This document shows, piece by piece, positions 43,917 through 51,548 of a stretch of 64,000 bases of DNA. The position numbers were made by a program, and so were the translations under genes. Source of the DNA: JAVBMU01 sp031552185 (GTDB lineage Bacteria > Actinomycetota > Actinomycetes > Actinomycetales > Cellulomonadaceae); contig JAVBMU010000076.1 of assembly GCA_031552185.1 (NCBI GenBank), positions 1-64,000 on the forward strand. Reading direction: 5' to 3'. The notes under the pieces are model-generated. The model worked only from the letters and a program-made list of their open reading frames with translations. It was not told the origin of the DNA and ran no database searches. Every line of letters begins with the position of its first letter. The stretch's first letter is position 1.

Positions 43917-45635
43917 CTACCGGCACGGACCGACGGCGACCCAAGGCCCGGCGGGATCCGCCCCGGGGACGGCGCCGCCCGTCGGGAGCAGGGTAATGTA
44001 GCGCACCCCCGCCCTGGACACGGCCTCGCCGATCCCGTACGTGACGGTGGGGCTCCACGGCGCGGGGCATTGCGGGCGCGAGGGCGGCGGCCCAGCCGTG
44101 CCGCACGGGCCGATCGGGAGCCAGTCCCGCGGAGACGCCGCCGGGTGCTTGTCGTGACTGAGCGTCCGGGCGCGATACTCAACGCCTTGGTGTGCCACCA
44201 CGGCGCCGGGTGCGTACAGTCCCGCCGCGTACCACGGCGTCGCGCAAGAGGGGGCGACGCCGGGCCCCGGCCTCGCGACGCGCAGCACCTTCGCGAGCGC
44301 CGAGCCGAGTTGGTTCTGGTAATCGCCGGCCAGGTGCCACCACTGAGCGCCGCCGTAGCCCTGCTCCGCCAACCACTCTGCCTTCAAAGTGACCGACGCG
44401 GGCGTGTCGAGCGTCCACCACTGGTCGCCGTCCCACCGCCACGCGGCGCCGGTGGTCCGGTCGATGTACTCGCTGCCCACGGTGCGCAAGTGCCAGTACC
44501 ACTCTGCGTCGAGGGTCGCCTGCGCCGGCTGCCACGCCCGGGCGCCGTCGCGCACCCCGGACCAGCCGCGTCCGTAGGTCGGTAGGCCGAGGTTGAGCTG
44601 CGCCCGCGGGGCACCCGCCTGCTCATACATCGCAAGGACGCGATCGGCCGACAGACTGGCGTGCGTCGGGTCCTGATGCAGGTTGGCCTGGTGACCGGTG
44701 AGATCGGGCTTGGGCGGCTCGCCGGGCTTGGTGGCCCTCGACGGGCCGTAGAAGTCGTAGCCGCTCACCGAGAGGAAGTCCACCGCCGCATACAGGCGCG
44801 GGTCGAGCCAGCCGCCGGCCTTCGCCACCTGGCGGGAGGCCGGCGCGAAGGCGGACAACTCATAATGCGTCCCGGCCGGTGCCCGCTCGTCGAGCTGTTT
44901 GCGGAACTCCGCCATCAGGGCGACAAGTTGGTCCTGATCCGTGAACGCGACCGGCTCCCAGTCGATGTCGATGCCGTCGAACAGACCCGCCGCCGCGCCC
45001 GGGCCACCGCGGCCGCCGACGACGGGCAGATCGCCGTCGATGTACAGATCGAGGCAGGAATCGACGAACGCGGCGCGGGACTCCGGGGTCGCGCCGGCGG
45101 GCGTCAGGTTCTCGGGCCAATAGCCCGCGAGGGAGACCAGCACCTTGATCCCGGGGTGTTTGGCCTTCAGCTTGCGCAATTGATTGAACGTGCCCGCCAG
45201 CGGCTGATCGGGGGTATCGGCGCGGCCGTCGACGGAATCGGCCGCCGACACTGCCGTGGTGTAGTCGGCGGTCGAGATGGCGGAATCCTCGCTGAACATC
45301 GAGCCGGGCGGGGTGACCGCCTTCGCCTCGATGCTGCATTTCAGGTCGGAACTGACCTTGCCGAAGGCGTAGTTGATATGGGTGAGGTCGCCCGCCGCGC
45401 CGGTCCGGTCGAGCTTCGCGACGGTGTATCCGTACCAGGCGGCGGCCTCGTTCGGGTAATACCCGACGGCGCGGTATCCGTTGATCCCGTCGAAGTGGGT
45501 CGCCGGGACGGCGACCGACGTTGGTTGGCCGACGTCGCGAGCCCGGCCGACGGCGTCGTCGGCTGGGGCGGGCAGGCTGACGCCGAGGAACGTCGCGGAC
45601 AATGCGACTGCGCATGCAGTGGCCCGATGGCGCAT
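43917..45635 (-). CDS. secreted GH18 chitinase with two chitin-binding modules
   Basis: A 572-residue extracellular chitinase. Signal peptide (residues 1-25, ending LPAPADD). GH18 barrel about 50-455 with the catalytic motif FDGIDIDWEP, in which Glu227 is the acid, and VSGYDFYGP. Two C-terminal type 3 chitin-binding (CBM5/12-like) modules of about 45 residues follow (CATPWYAAGLYAPGAVVAH and CPAPWSPTVTYGIGEAVS). It releases chitin oligosaccharides outside the cell. GAGAGGG precedes the ATG at 45635. Confidence 0.93.
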   Translation of the reverse strand: MRHRATACAVALSATFLGVSLPAPADDAVGRARDVGQPTSVAVPATHFDGINGYRAVGYYPNEAAAWYGYTVAKLDRTGAAGDLTHINYAFGKVSSDLKCSIEAKAVTPPGSMFSEDSAISTADYTTAVSAADSVDGRADTPDQPLAGTFNQLRKLKAKHPGIKVLVSLAGYWPENLTPAGATPESRAAFVDSCLDLYIDGDLPVVGGRGGPGAAAGLFDGIDIDWEPVAFTDQDQLVALMAEFRKQLDERAPAGTHYELSAFAPASRQVAKAGGWLDPRLYAAVDFLSVSGYDFYGPSRATKPGEPPKPDLTGHQANLHQDPTHASLSADRVLAMYEQAGAPRAQLNLGLPTYGRGWSGVRDGARAWQPAQATLDAEWYWHLRTVGSEYIDRTTGAAWRWDGDQWWTLDTPASVTLKAEWLAEQGYGGAQWWHLAGDYQNQLGSALAKVLRVARPGPGVAPSCATPWYAAGLYAPGAVVAHQGVEYRARTLSHDKHPAASPRDWLPIGPCGTAGPPPSRPQCPAPWSPTVTYGIGEAVSRAGVRYITLLPTGGAVPGADPAGPWVAVGPCR

Positions 45636-45753
45636 GAGAAAACCCTCTCGTTCGCAGGTGCTACTTGACGCAGCATGCTCGGACGAGCGGTGCCGGCGGT
45701 AGCGGGAAGACCCGGAACAATCCGGCTCGCCGCACGTCGACAGCGGCGCGACG

Positions 45754-47967
45754 TCACACCTGCATATCCACGAACCGCGAGTAGTGCCCCTGGAACGCGA
45801 CGGTAATAGTGTCGGTCGGTCCGTTGCGGTGCTTGGCGACGATGAGGTCAGCCTCGCCGGCGCGCGGCGATTCCTTCTCGTAGGCGTCCTCCCGATGCAG
45901 CAGAATCACCATATCGGCATCTTGCTCGATACTGCCCGACTCGCGCAGATCCGCCATCTGCGGCTTTTTGTCCGTCCGTTGCTCCGGCCCGCGATTGAGC
46001 TGTGAGATCGCGATCACCGGCACCTCGAGTTCCTTGGCGAGGAGCTTGAGCGCCCGGGAGAACTCGGAGACCTCCTGCTGGCGGGATTCGACCCGCTTCC
46101 CGGAGGTCATCAGTTGCAGGTAGTCGATCACCACGAGCTTGAGGTCGTGGCGTTGCTTGAGCCGGCGGCATTTGGCCCGGATCTCCATCAGCGACATGTT
46201 CGGCGAGTCGTCGATGAACAGCGGCGCGTCAAAGATCCGCCCCTGGGTGGCGGCGAGTTTCTGCCACCCGTCCTCGCCGATTGCGCCGTTGCGCAGTTTG
46301 GTCATATTGATCCGCGACTCGGCGGCCAGGATTCGGGTGACGATCTCGTTCCGGCTCATTTCGAGCGAGAACACGACGGCGGCCAGACCGTGCTTGATCG
46401 AGGCGGCCCGCACGATGTCGATGCCCAGGGTCGAGTTGTGGGTCGGCACCATCGAGCGCCCGGCGAGGTACAGGTGCGCGGGGTGGTCCACCTCGACGCA
46501 CCGCACCGGCACGTCGGCCACCGGCCGCGCGGCGACGATCGCCCGCGCGTTCGGCCGGCCCGATTCGAGCCGGCGGGCGGCCCGGGTCGGCGCCGACCCG
46601 ACCCCGGCGGGCACCCGCGCGTCGGGCACCCGGGCGTCGCTCAGCATGGCGCCGACGCCGTCGAACACCACGACGTCGTCCCGGCTCTGGGGCGCGGTGA
46701 CGAAGCCGAGCCCGAGGGCGAGCTCGCGCACGTCGGCGGCGACGCCGGCGTCGGCGGTCTCGATCCGCAGCTGTCCGTCGGCGTTGACGAGGCCCGCTCC
46801 GTCGGCGAGCGCCCGGGCCAGCGCCTCGCGCTGGGCGAACGAACCGCGCAGGTAGGCGCCCGGGATCCGCTCGGCCAGGACGCCCGCCGACGCGAGCCGG
46901 CGGCCGAGGGCCTGGGGGTCCTCGGGCAGGTCGACGATGGTCGGCAGGTCGAGGGGCGCGCAGGCGGGGACGCTGAGCGCGCCGGCCGGCCCGCCGGCGG
47001 CGAGCAGCGCGGCGATGCGTTCGGTGGTGAGGACGGATTCCGCCGCGGACCCACCCTCGGCGGCGCGCCCCACCGTGGCCCACTCGTGCCACGCGTCGGC
47101 GACGATCCGGGTGCCGTCGTCGAACTCGAGTTCGTAGCAGGGTCGATTGGTCAGCACAGCGGTGGCGCCTACCACCCGGGTCGGCGTGCCGTCGGCGGCC
47201 AGCAGCAGGTCTCCCACGGCGACCTGCCCCATCGTGGTCCAGCCCGTGGGCGTCGGGAGCGGGGTGTCGACGGCGAGTGCCTTGCCGATTGCCGGCCGCG
47301 CGGCGATGACGATCATCTGCCCCGCGTGCAGGCCGTTGGTGAGGGTATCCAGGTCGGTGAAACCGGTCGGCACCCCGATCATGCCGACGCCGCGGTGACC
47401 GGCGGCCTCGATCTCGTCGACCGTGCCGCCGATGATGTCGGCCAGCGGCTGGTAGTCGTCCGCGGCCCGGCGCTCGGTCACCGCGTAGACCTCGGCCTGG
47501 GCGTTGTCCACCAGGGCGTCGACGTCACCACCCTCGGCCGCGTAGCCGAGCTGGACGATCCGCGTGCCCGCCTCGACGAGCCGGCGCAGGATCGAGCGCT
47601 CGCGCACGATCCGCGCGTAGTAGCCGGCGTTCGCTGCGGTCGGCACCCCGGCCATCAGGTCGTGGATGTAGGGGGCGCCGCCGACCCGAGCGAGTTCCCC
47701 GCGTTTGGTCAGTTCATCTACGACGGTGATCGCGTCGGCGGGCTCGCCCCGGCCGTACAGGTCGATGATCGCCTCGTACACCGCCTCGTGGGCGGGCCGG
47801 TAGAAGTCGGGACCGCGCAGTTGCTCGATGACGTCGGCGATCGCGTCCTTCGAGAGCAGCATGCCGCCCAGGACGCTCATTTCGGCCGCGATGTCCTGCG
47901 GCGGCGTCCGGTCGAACCCCGCCGCGGCGGAGCCGGCGTAGCTTGTCTCGAGTTCGTCGATCGACAT
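45754..47967 (-). CDS. dnaB: replicative DNA helicase DnaB precursor with intein
   Basis: Unwinds DNA at the replication fork as a hexamer. The precursor has 737 residues; removal of the 282-residue intein leaves 455, the normal DnaB length. The N-terminal domain begins PPQDIAAEMSVLGGMLLSKDAIADV. The P-loop ARPAIGK/ST is split by the intein. Then come LEMSRNEIVTRILAAE, the Walker B region LKLVVIDYLQLM, and GSIEQDADMVILLHR. The ATG at 47967 follows GAGGGCGC. A cluster of DnaA-box-like sites lies upstream. Confidence 0.96.
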   Translation of the reverse strand: MSIDELETSYAGSAAAGFDRTPPQDIAAEMSVLGGMLLSKDAIADVIEQLRGPDFYRPAHEAVYEAIIDLYGRGEPADAITVVDELTKRGELARVGGAPYIHDLMAGVPTAANAGYYARIVRERSILRRLVEAGTRIVQLGYAAEGGDVDALVDNAQAEVYAVTERRAADDYQPLADIIGGTVDEIEAAGHRGVGMIGVPTGFTDLDTLTNGLHAGQMIVIAARPAIGKALAVDTPLPTPTGWTTMGQVAVGDLLLAADGTPTRVVGATAVLTNRPCYELEFDDGTRIVADAWHEWATVGRAAEGGSAAESVLTTERIAALLAAGGPAGALSVPACAPLDLPTIVDLPEDPQALGRRLASAGVLAERIPGAYLRGSFAQREALARALADGAGLVNADGQLRIETADAGVAADVRELALGLGFVTAPQSRDDVVVFDGVGAMLSDARVPDARVPAGVGSAPTRAARRLESGRPNARAIVAARPVADVPVRCVEVDHPAHLYLAGRSMVPTHNSTLGIDIVRAASIKHGLAAVVFSLEMSRNEIVTRILAAESRINMTKLRNGAIGEDGWQKLAATQGRIFDAPLFIDDSPNMSLMEIRAKCRRLKQRHDLKLVVIDYLQLMTSGKRVESRQQEVSEFSRALKLLAKELEVPVIAISQLNRGPEQRTDKKPQMADLRESGSIEQDADMVILLHREDAYEKESPRAGEADLIVAKHRNGPTDTITVAFQGHYSRFVDMQV
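46435..47280 (-). other. DnaB intein (282 residues), class 3 signature
   Basis: The intein lies between Lys and Ser/Thr of the P-loop, starting ALAVDTPLPTPTGW and ending SMVPTHN before +1 Ser. Its first residue is Ala, not Cys/Ser. It carries the Trp-Cys-Thr triplet of class 3 inteins: Trp67 two residues after the block B His (DAWHEWAT), Cys261 at block F position 4 (VRCVEVDHP), and Thr280 before the terminal His-Asn. The middle contains one degenerate LAGLIDADG-like segment (REALARALADGAGLV), suggesting a decayed homing endonuclease. Confidence 0.88.
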
Positions 47968-48192
47968 GTGCGCCCTCGCTCTCCGACTCACGCCAGTACC
48001 GCGACCTTCGTACACATGTTCTACGGCGAGCCACCCACATTGCTACCGACCGGTGTCGCGAGGACGTGCCATGAGGTGGCGGAGCCAGTCCGTCCACCTG
48101 CGGGGACGGCACGTGTCAGGGTGAGGTTAGAGCCCGCCGGGCACCGTCGCAAACCTGTCCTGTGCACGAATCGGTGGAGAACTTCAGCCCTC

Positions 48193-48245
48193 TGTGGACA
48201 CGCTCGGCGCGTCGGTGCACAGGCAGTGGAAAACTTTGTGGACAA
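48193..48245. promoter_or_regulatory. DnaA-box-like cluster between dnaB and the MATE gene
   Basis: TGTGGACAA (48237-48245) is the exact complement of TTGTCCACA, the Streptomyces DnaA-box consensus. TGTGGACAC (48193-48201) differs at one base. Weaker relatives (GGTGGAGAA, AGTGGAAAA, TGTGCAC) surround them. This could couple dnaB expression to DnaA. The remaining bases of 47968-48312 hold no gene. Confidence 0.55.
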
Positions 48246-48312
48246 CTGAGCAGTTTTTCGCCCGACGACGCTCGCCCGGCGCTATCACCTGGGGCTTCAC
48301 TACCCTCAGGGT

Positions 48313-49686
48313 GTGGGTGAAGAGAAAGTTCGCGACACGCCGGACGATCCGCGCGACCGCCGGCGCCCGAACCGCCGACGCCTCGACCGACAGATCCTCG
48401 ACCTCGCCGTACCCGCACTGGGGGCGCTGGTCGCCGAACCGTTGTTCGTCCTGGTGGACTCCGCCGTCGTCGGCCGACTCGGGACGGCGGAACTGGCCGG
48501 ACTCTCCCTCGCCTCGACGCTGCTGGTCACGGTCGTCGGGCTGTGTGTTTTCCTCGCCTACGCGACGACGGCGACGGTCGCCCGGACGATCGGCGCGGGC
48601 CGCCCGGAGGCGGCCCTGCGCGCCGGCATCGACGGGCTGTGGCTCGCCGCCGGCCTGGGCGCGGTGCTCGGCGCGACAGCGTGGCTGCTCGCGCCCGCGG
48701 CGGTCCGCCTCCTCGGCGGCAGCGGCCCGGTCGCCGCGCACGCCGTGACCTATCTGCGCTGGTCGGCGCCGGGACTGCCGGGAATGCTCATGGTCCTGGC
48801 CGCCACCGGCGTCCTGCGCGGACTGCAGGACACCCGCACGCCGTTCGCCGTGGCCGCGGGGGGCGCAGGCTTCAACGCGGTGCTCAATGTGACGCTGGTC
48901 CTCGGCGTCGGCCTGGGCATCGCCGGCTCGGGGCTCGGCACGGCGATTGCGCAACTGCTGATGGCGGCGGTGCTCGGCGCCGTCGTGCTGCGGGGGGCGC
49001 GGCGCGCCGGCGCGACCCTGCGGCCCTCCGCCGGCGGGATCCTCGCCGGCGCCCGGGCCGGGCTGCCGCTGCTGGTCCGCACGGCGACACTGCGCGGCGC
49101 GATCCTGCTCACGGTGTGGGTCGCCGCGGGGCTCGGCGCCGCCGGCCTCGCCGGCTACCAGGTGGTCAGCGGGATCTGGCTGCTGACGGCGTTCGCGCTC
49201 GACGCGCTGGCGATTGCCGCACAGGCGTTGGTCGGCCACGGGCTCGGCGCCGGCGACATTCCCAGGGTGCGCGCGGTGCTGCGCCGGACGCTCGCCTGGG
49301 GCGTGGCGGCCGGCGCGGGGCTCGGCGTCGCCGTCGCGGCCGGGGCGCGCTGGTATGCGCCGCTGTTCACCGCTGATCCCGAGGTCCGCCGGGCGATCGT
49401 CGCGGGCGCCGTCGTCTGCGGGGCACTCCTGCCGATGGCGGGGTGGGTCTTCGTGCTCGACGGCGTGCTGATCGGTGCGGGCGACGGGCGGTTTCTCGCC
49501 GCTGCCGGCGTGCTCACACTGGTCGGCTACCTGCCGTTCGCGCTGGCCGTGCGCCTCTGGGCGCCCCCCGGCGCGGCCGGACTGGCGTGGCTGTGGCTGG
49601 CCTTCGCCGGCGCCTTCATGGCCGGCCGGGCGCTGACCACGGGCCTGCGCGCACGCAGTTCGGCCTGGCTCGTCACCGGCGGCTGA
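48313..49686 (+). CDS. MATE-family efflux transporter
   Basis: A 457-residue, 12-helix cation-coupled multidrug and toxin exporter of the DinF branch. LDLAVPALGALVAEPLFVLVDSAVVGRLGTAELAGL is the characteristic first helix region (given in the order seen), and the second half repeats the fold from GARAGLPLLVRTATLRGAI. The GTG at 48313 has no Shine-Dalgarno; TACCCT (48301-48306) would start transcription at the GTG, so the mRNA is probably leaderless. A MATE gene at this place near dnaB is common in actinobacteria. Confidence 0.92.
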   Translation: MGEEKVRDTPDDPRDRRRPNRRRLDRQILDLAVPALGALVAEPLFVLVDSAVVGRLGTAELAGLSLASTLLVTVVGLCVFLAYATTATVARTIGAGRPEAALRAGIDGLWLAAGLGAVLGATAWLLAPAAVRLLGGSGPVAAHAVTYLRWSAPGLPGMLMVLAATGVLRGLQDTRTPFAVAAGGAGFNAVLNVTLVLGVGLGIAGSGLGTAIAQLLMAAVLGAVVLRGARRAGATLRPSAGGILAGARAGLPLLVRTATLRGAILLTVWVAAGLGAAGLAGYQVVSGIWLLTAFALDALAIAAQALVGHGLGAGDIPRVRAVLRRTLAWGVAAGAGLGVAVAAGARWYAPLFTADPEVRRAIVAGAVVCGALLPMAGWVFVLDGVLIGAGDGRFLAAAGVLTLVGYLPFALAVRLWAPPGAAGLAWLWLAFAGAFMAGRALTTGLRARSSAWLVTGG

Positions 49687-49733
49687 GGCACGCCGGCCGC
49701 CGCGCCGGCCGGCTGAGCCGCACCGGGCCGGAC

Positions 49734-49792
49734 CCCGGGGACGGCGAAGCCGCCGTCCCCGGGTGGGCAAGCGCCCACCCGGGGACGGCGGC
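49734..49792. terminator. 20-bp perfect hairpin with competing upstream arm
   Basis: GCCGCCGTCCCCGGGTGGGC (49749-49768) pairs perfectly with 49773-49792 around AAGC. Upstream, CCCGGGGACGGCG (49734-49746) can instead pair with 49751-49763. It separates the convergent MATE and rplI genes and should stop transcription from both sides. The triple arm arrangement resembles the other 20-nt arm duplications. Confidence 0.85.
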
Positions 49793-49800
49793 GAGCGGAG

Positions 49801-50250
49801 TCAGGCCGCGACGACCTTGACCGCGACGGCGGCGACGACCTCCGGGTGCAGCCGCACCCGAACCTTGTAGTCACCGATCGCCTTGATCGTCTGGGCCACC
49901 TCGATCTTGCGCTTGTCCACCGGCGGGCCGCCGGCGGCCGCGATGGCCGCCGCGATCGAGTCGGTGGTGACGGCGCCGAAGAGCCGACCGCCGGCACCGG
50001 CCTTCGCGGCCACGGTGACGGGGCCGGACTCGAGGCTGTCCCGCGCGACCCGCGCGTCGTCCAGCGTCGCGATCTCGCGCGCCTTGCGGGCCCGCCGGAT
50101 CGCGGAGATCTGGGACTCGGCGCCCTTGGTCCAGGGCGTCGCCAACTTGCGGGGGATCAGGTAGTTGCGCGCGTACCCGTCCTTGACGTCGACGACGTCG
50201 CCCGGCTCGCCGAGGCCCGTCACGTCGTGGGTGAGAATCAGCTTGGCCAT
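49801..50250 (-). CDS. rplI: 50S ribosomal protein L9
   Basis: A 149-residue ribosomal protein binding 23S rRNA. The N-terminal domain (MAKLILTHDVTGLGEPGDVVDVKDGYARNYLIP, blocks in order) and connecting helix are normal, and the C-terminal domain includes GRLFGAVTTDSIAAAI and KIEVAQTIKAIGDYKV. The ATG at 50250 follows AAGGGACG. It is last in the rpsF-ssb-rpsR-rplI operon, 14 bases after rpsR. Confidence 0.97.
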   Translation of the reverse strand: MAKLILTHDVTGLGEPGDVVDVKDGYARNYLIPRKLATPWTKGAESQISAIRRARKAREIATLDDARVARDSLESGPVTVAAKAGAGGRLFGAVTTDSIAAAIAAAGGPPVDKRKIEVAQTIKAIGDYKVRVRLHPEVVAAVAVKVVAA

Positions 50251-50264
50251 GATCGTCCCTTCGC

Positions 50265-50501
50265 TCAGCGCGCCGTCGAGGTGTACGGCAGCAGCGCCAT
50301 CTCGCGGGCGTTCTTCACCGCGCGGGCGATCTGGCGCTGCTCCTGAACGGAGACGCCGGTCACGCGCCGGGCCCGGATCTTGCCGCGGTCGGAGATGAAC
50401 TTGCGCAGGAGCGCGGTGTCCTTGTAGTCCACCGCCTCGATCTTGGCCGTCTTCAGGGGGTTGTTCTTCTTCTTGGGCTTGCGCACCACAGGCTTCGCCA
50501 T
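50265..50501 (-). CDS. rpsR: 30S ribosomal protein S18, cysteine-free form
   Basis: A 78-residue ribosomal protein that pairs with S6. The core YKDTALLRKFISDRGKIRARRVTG is typical. The zinc-ribbon cysteines found in many actinobacterial S18 proteins (CAFC near residue 14 and the later NC..H) are replaced: KKKNNPLKTAK and GVSVQEQRQ. This is therefore the zinc-independent C-minus type, here in the main ssb operon. AAGGAGC precedes the ATG. Confidence 0.95.
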   Translation of the reverse strand: MAKPVVRKPKKKNNPLKTAKIEAVDYKDTALLRKFISDRGKIRARRVTGVSVQEQRQIARAVKNAREMALLPYTSTAR

Positions 50502-50570
50502 GGTGTTGCTCCTTCACGAAATCGGTGTCCCGCCCGGGCGCGGCGCGCCGGCGGGCAGGTCAGGACAAGG

Positions 50571-51107
50571 TCAGAACGGCGGCTCGTCGGAGAAGCCGGC
50601 CGAGGATGCGGGGCCTGCAGTCGCCCACGGGTCGTCGCCCCGGGACTGGCCGGCCGAGCCGCCGGCACCACCGCCGCCGTAGCCCCCGCCGCCGTAGCCT
50701 CCGCCGGCGCCGCCACCACCGCCGGCGAAGCCGCCGCCGGAGCGCTGGGCCCGGGTGACCTTGGCCGACGCGTACCGCAGGGAGGGCCCGACCTCGTCGA
50801 CCTGGAGTTCGACGACGGTCCGCTTCTCCCCCTCGCGGGTCTCGTACGAGCGCTGCACCAGTCGGCCCTGCACGAGCACCCGCATGCCCTTGGTGAGCGA
50901 CTCCGCGACGTTCTCCGCGGCCTCGCGCCAGATCGAGCAGCGCAGGAACAGGGTCTCCCCGTCCTTCCACTCATTGCTCTGGCGGTCGAAGATCCGCGGG
51001 GTGGAGGCCACCGTAAAGTTCGCCACCGCAGCCCCGGAGGGGGTGAACCGCAGTTCCGGGTCGCCGGTGAGGTTCCCGATGACCGTGATGACAGTGTCAC
51101 CAGCCAT
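50571..51107 (-). CDS. ssb: single-stranded DNA-binding protein
   Basis: A 178-residue SSB. OB-fold residues 1-115 begin MAGDTVITVIGNLTGDPELRFTPSG with RCSIWREAAENVAESL. A Gly/Tyr-rich linker follows, ending in the acidic DEPPF tip that recruits repair and replication partners. It coats single-stranded DNA during replication. Gene order rpsF-ssb-rpsR-rplI is standard in actinobacteria. Confidence 0.97.
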   Translation of the reverse strand: MAGDTVITVIGNLTGDPELRFTPSGAAVANFTVASTPRIFDRQSNEWKDGETLFLRCSIWREAAENVAESLTKGMRVLVQGRLVQRSYETREGEKRTVVELQVDEVGPSLRYASAKVTRAQRSGGGFAGGGGGAGGGYGGGGYGGGGAGGSAGQSRGDDPWATAGPASSAGFSDEPPF

Positions 51108-51133
51108 GCCAGCTCCTCAAGCTCGTCGGCGGG

Positions 51134-51421
51134 TCAGCGGTCGGTCCGCAGGATCTTGGTACGCAGCACGCCCTCGTTCAGGCCGAGCTGACGGTCCAGT
51201 TCCTTGGCGGTGTCAGCCGTCGACGAGAAGTCGACGACGGCGTAGATGCCCTCGGACTTCTTTTTGATGTCGAAGGCCATCCGACGTCGGCCCCAGATGT
51301 CCACCTTGTCGATCGTCCCGCCGTCGGTCTTGATCACCGACAGGTACTTCTCGAGCGACGGGGCGACGGAGCGCTCCTCGACGTCGGGGTCGAGGATGAT
51401 CATCATTTCGTAGTGACGCAT
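51134..51421 (-). CDS. rpsF: 30S ribosomal protein S6
   Basis: A 95-residue protein, MRHYEMMIILDPDVEER onward, with KVDIWGRRRMAFDIKKKSEGIYAVVDF and ending LRTKILRTDR. It binds S18 in the small subunit. The ATG at 51421 is downstream of GGAGGT at slightly long spacing; an upstream 14-residue in-frame extension is rejected. First gene of the operon. Confidence 0.97.
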   Translation of the reverse strand: MRHYEMMIILDPDVEERSVAPSLEKYLSVIKTDGGTIDKVDIWGRRRMAFDIKKKSEGIYAVVDFSSTADTAKELDRQLGLNEGVLRTKILRTDR

Positions 51422-51451
51422 GCGAATAACCCACCTCCTTCGGTCTGTGCG

Positions 51452-51470
51452 GCCACGGTCCATCCGTGGC
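51452..51470 (-). promoter_or_regulatory. leader hairpin of the rpsF operon
   Basis: GCCACGG (51452-51458) and CCGTGGC (51464-51470) form a 7-bp stem in the leader 31-49 bases before rpsF. S6:S18 complexes bind leader hairpins in many bacteria to repress their own operon; whether this one does is untested here. Confidence 0.35.
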
Positions 51471-51548
51471 AGGAGGGTTCATGCATCGCCGTCCGCGTGG
51501 CAGACAGCAGCGGCGGACAGCAATGGCCAACCTTACGCCATCCCGCGC

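Noticed and set aside
48193..48245. Chromosomal origin of replication
   Set aside because: Only two good DnaA boxes, no AT-rich unwinding region, and neither dnaA nor dnaN nearby.
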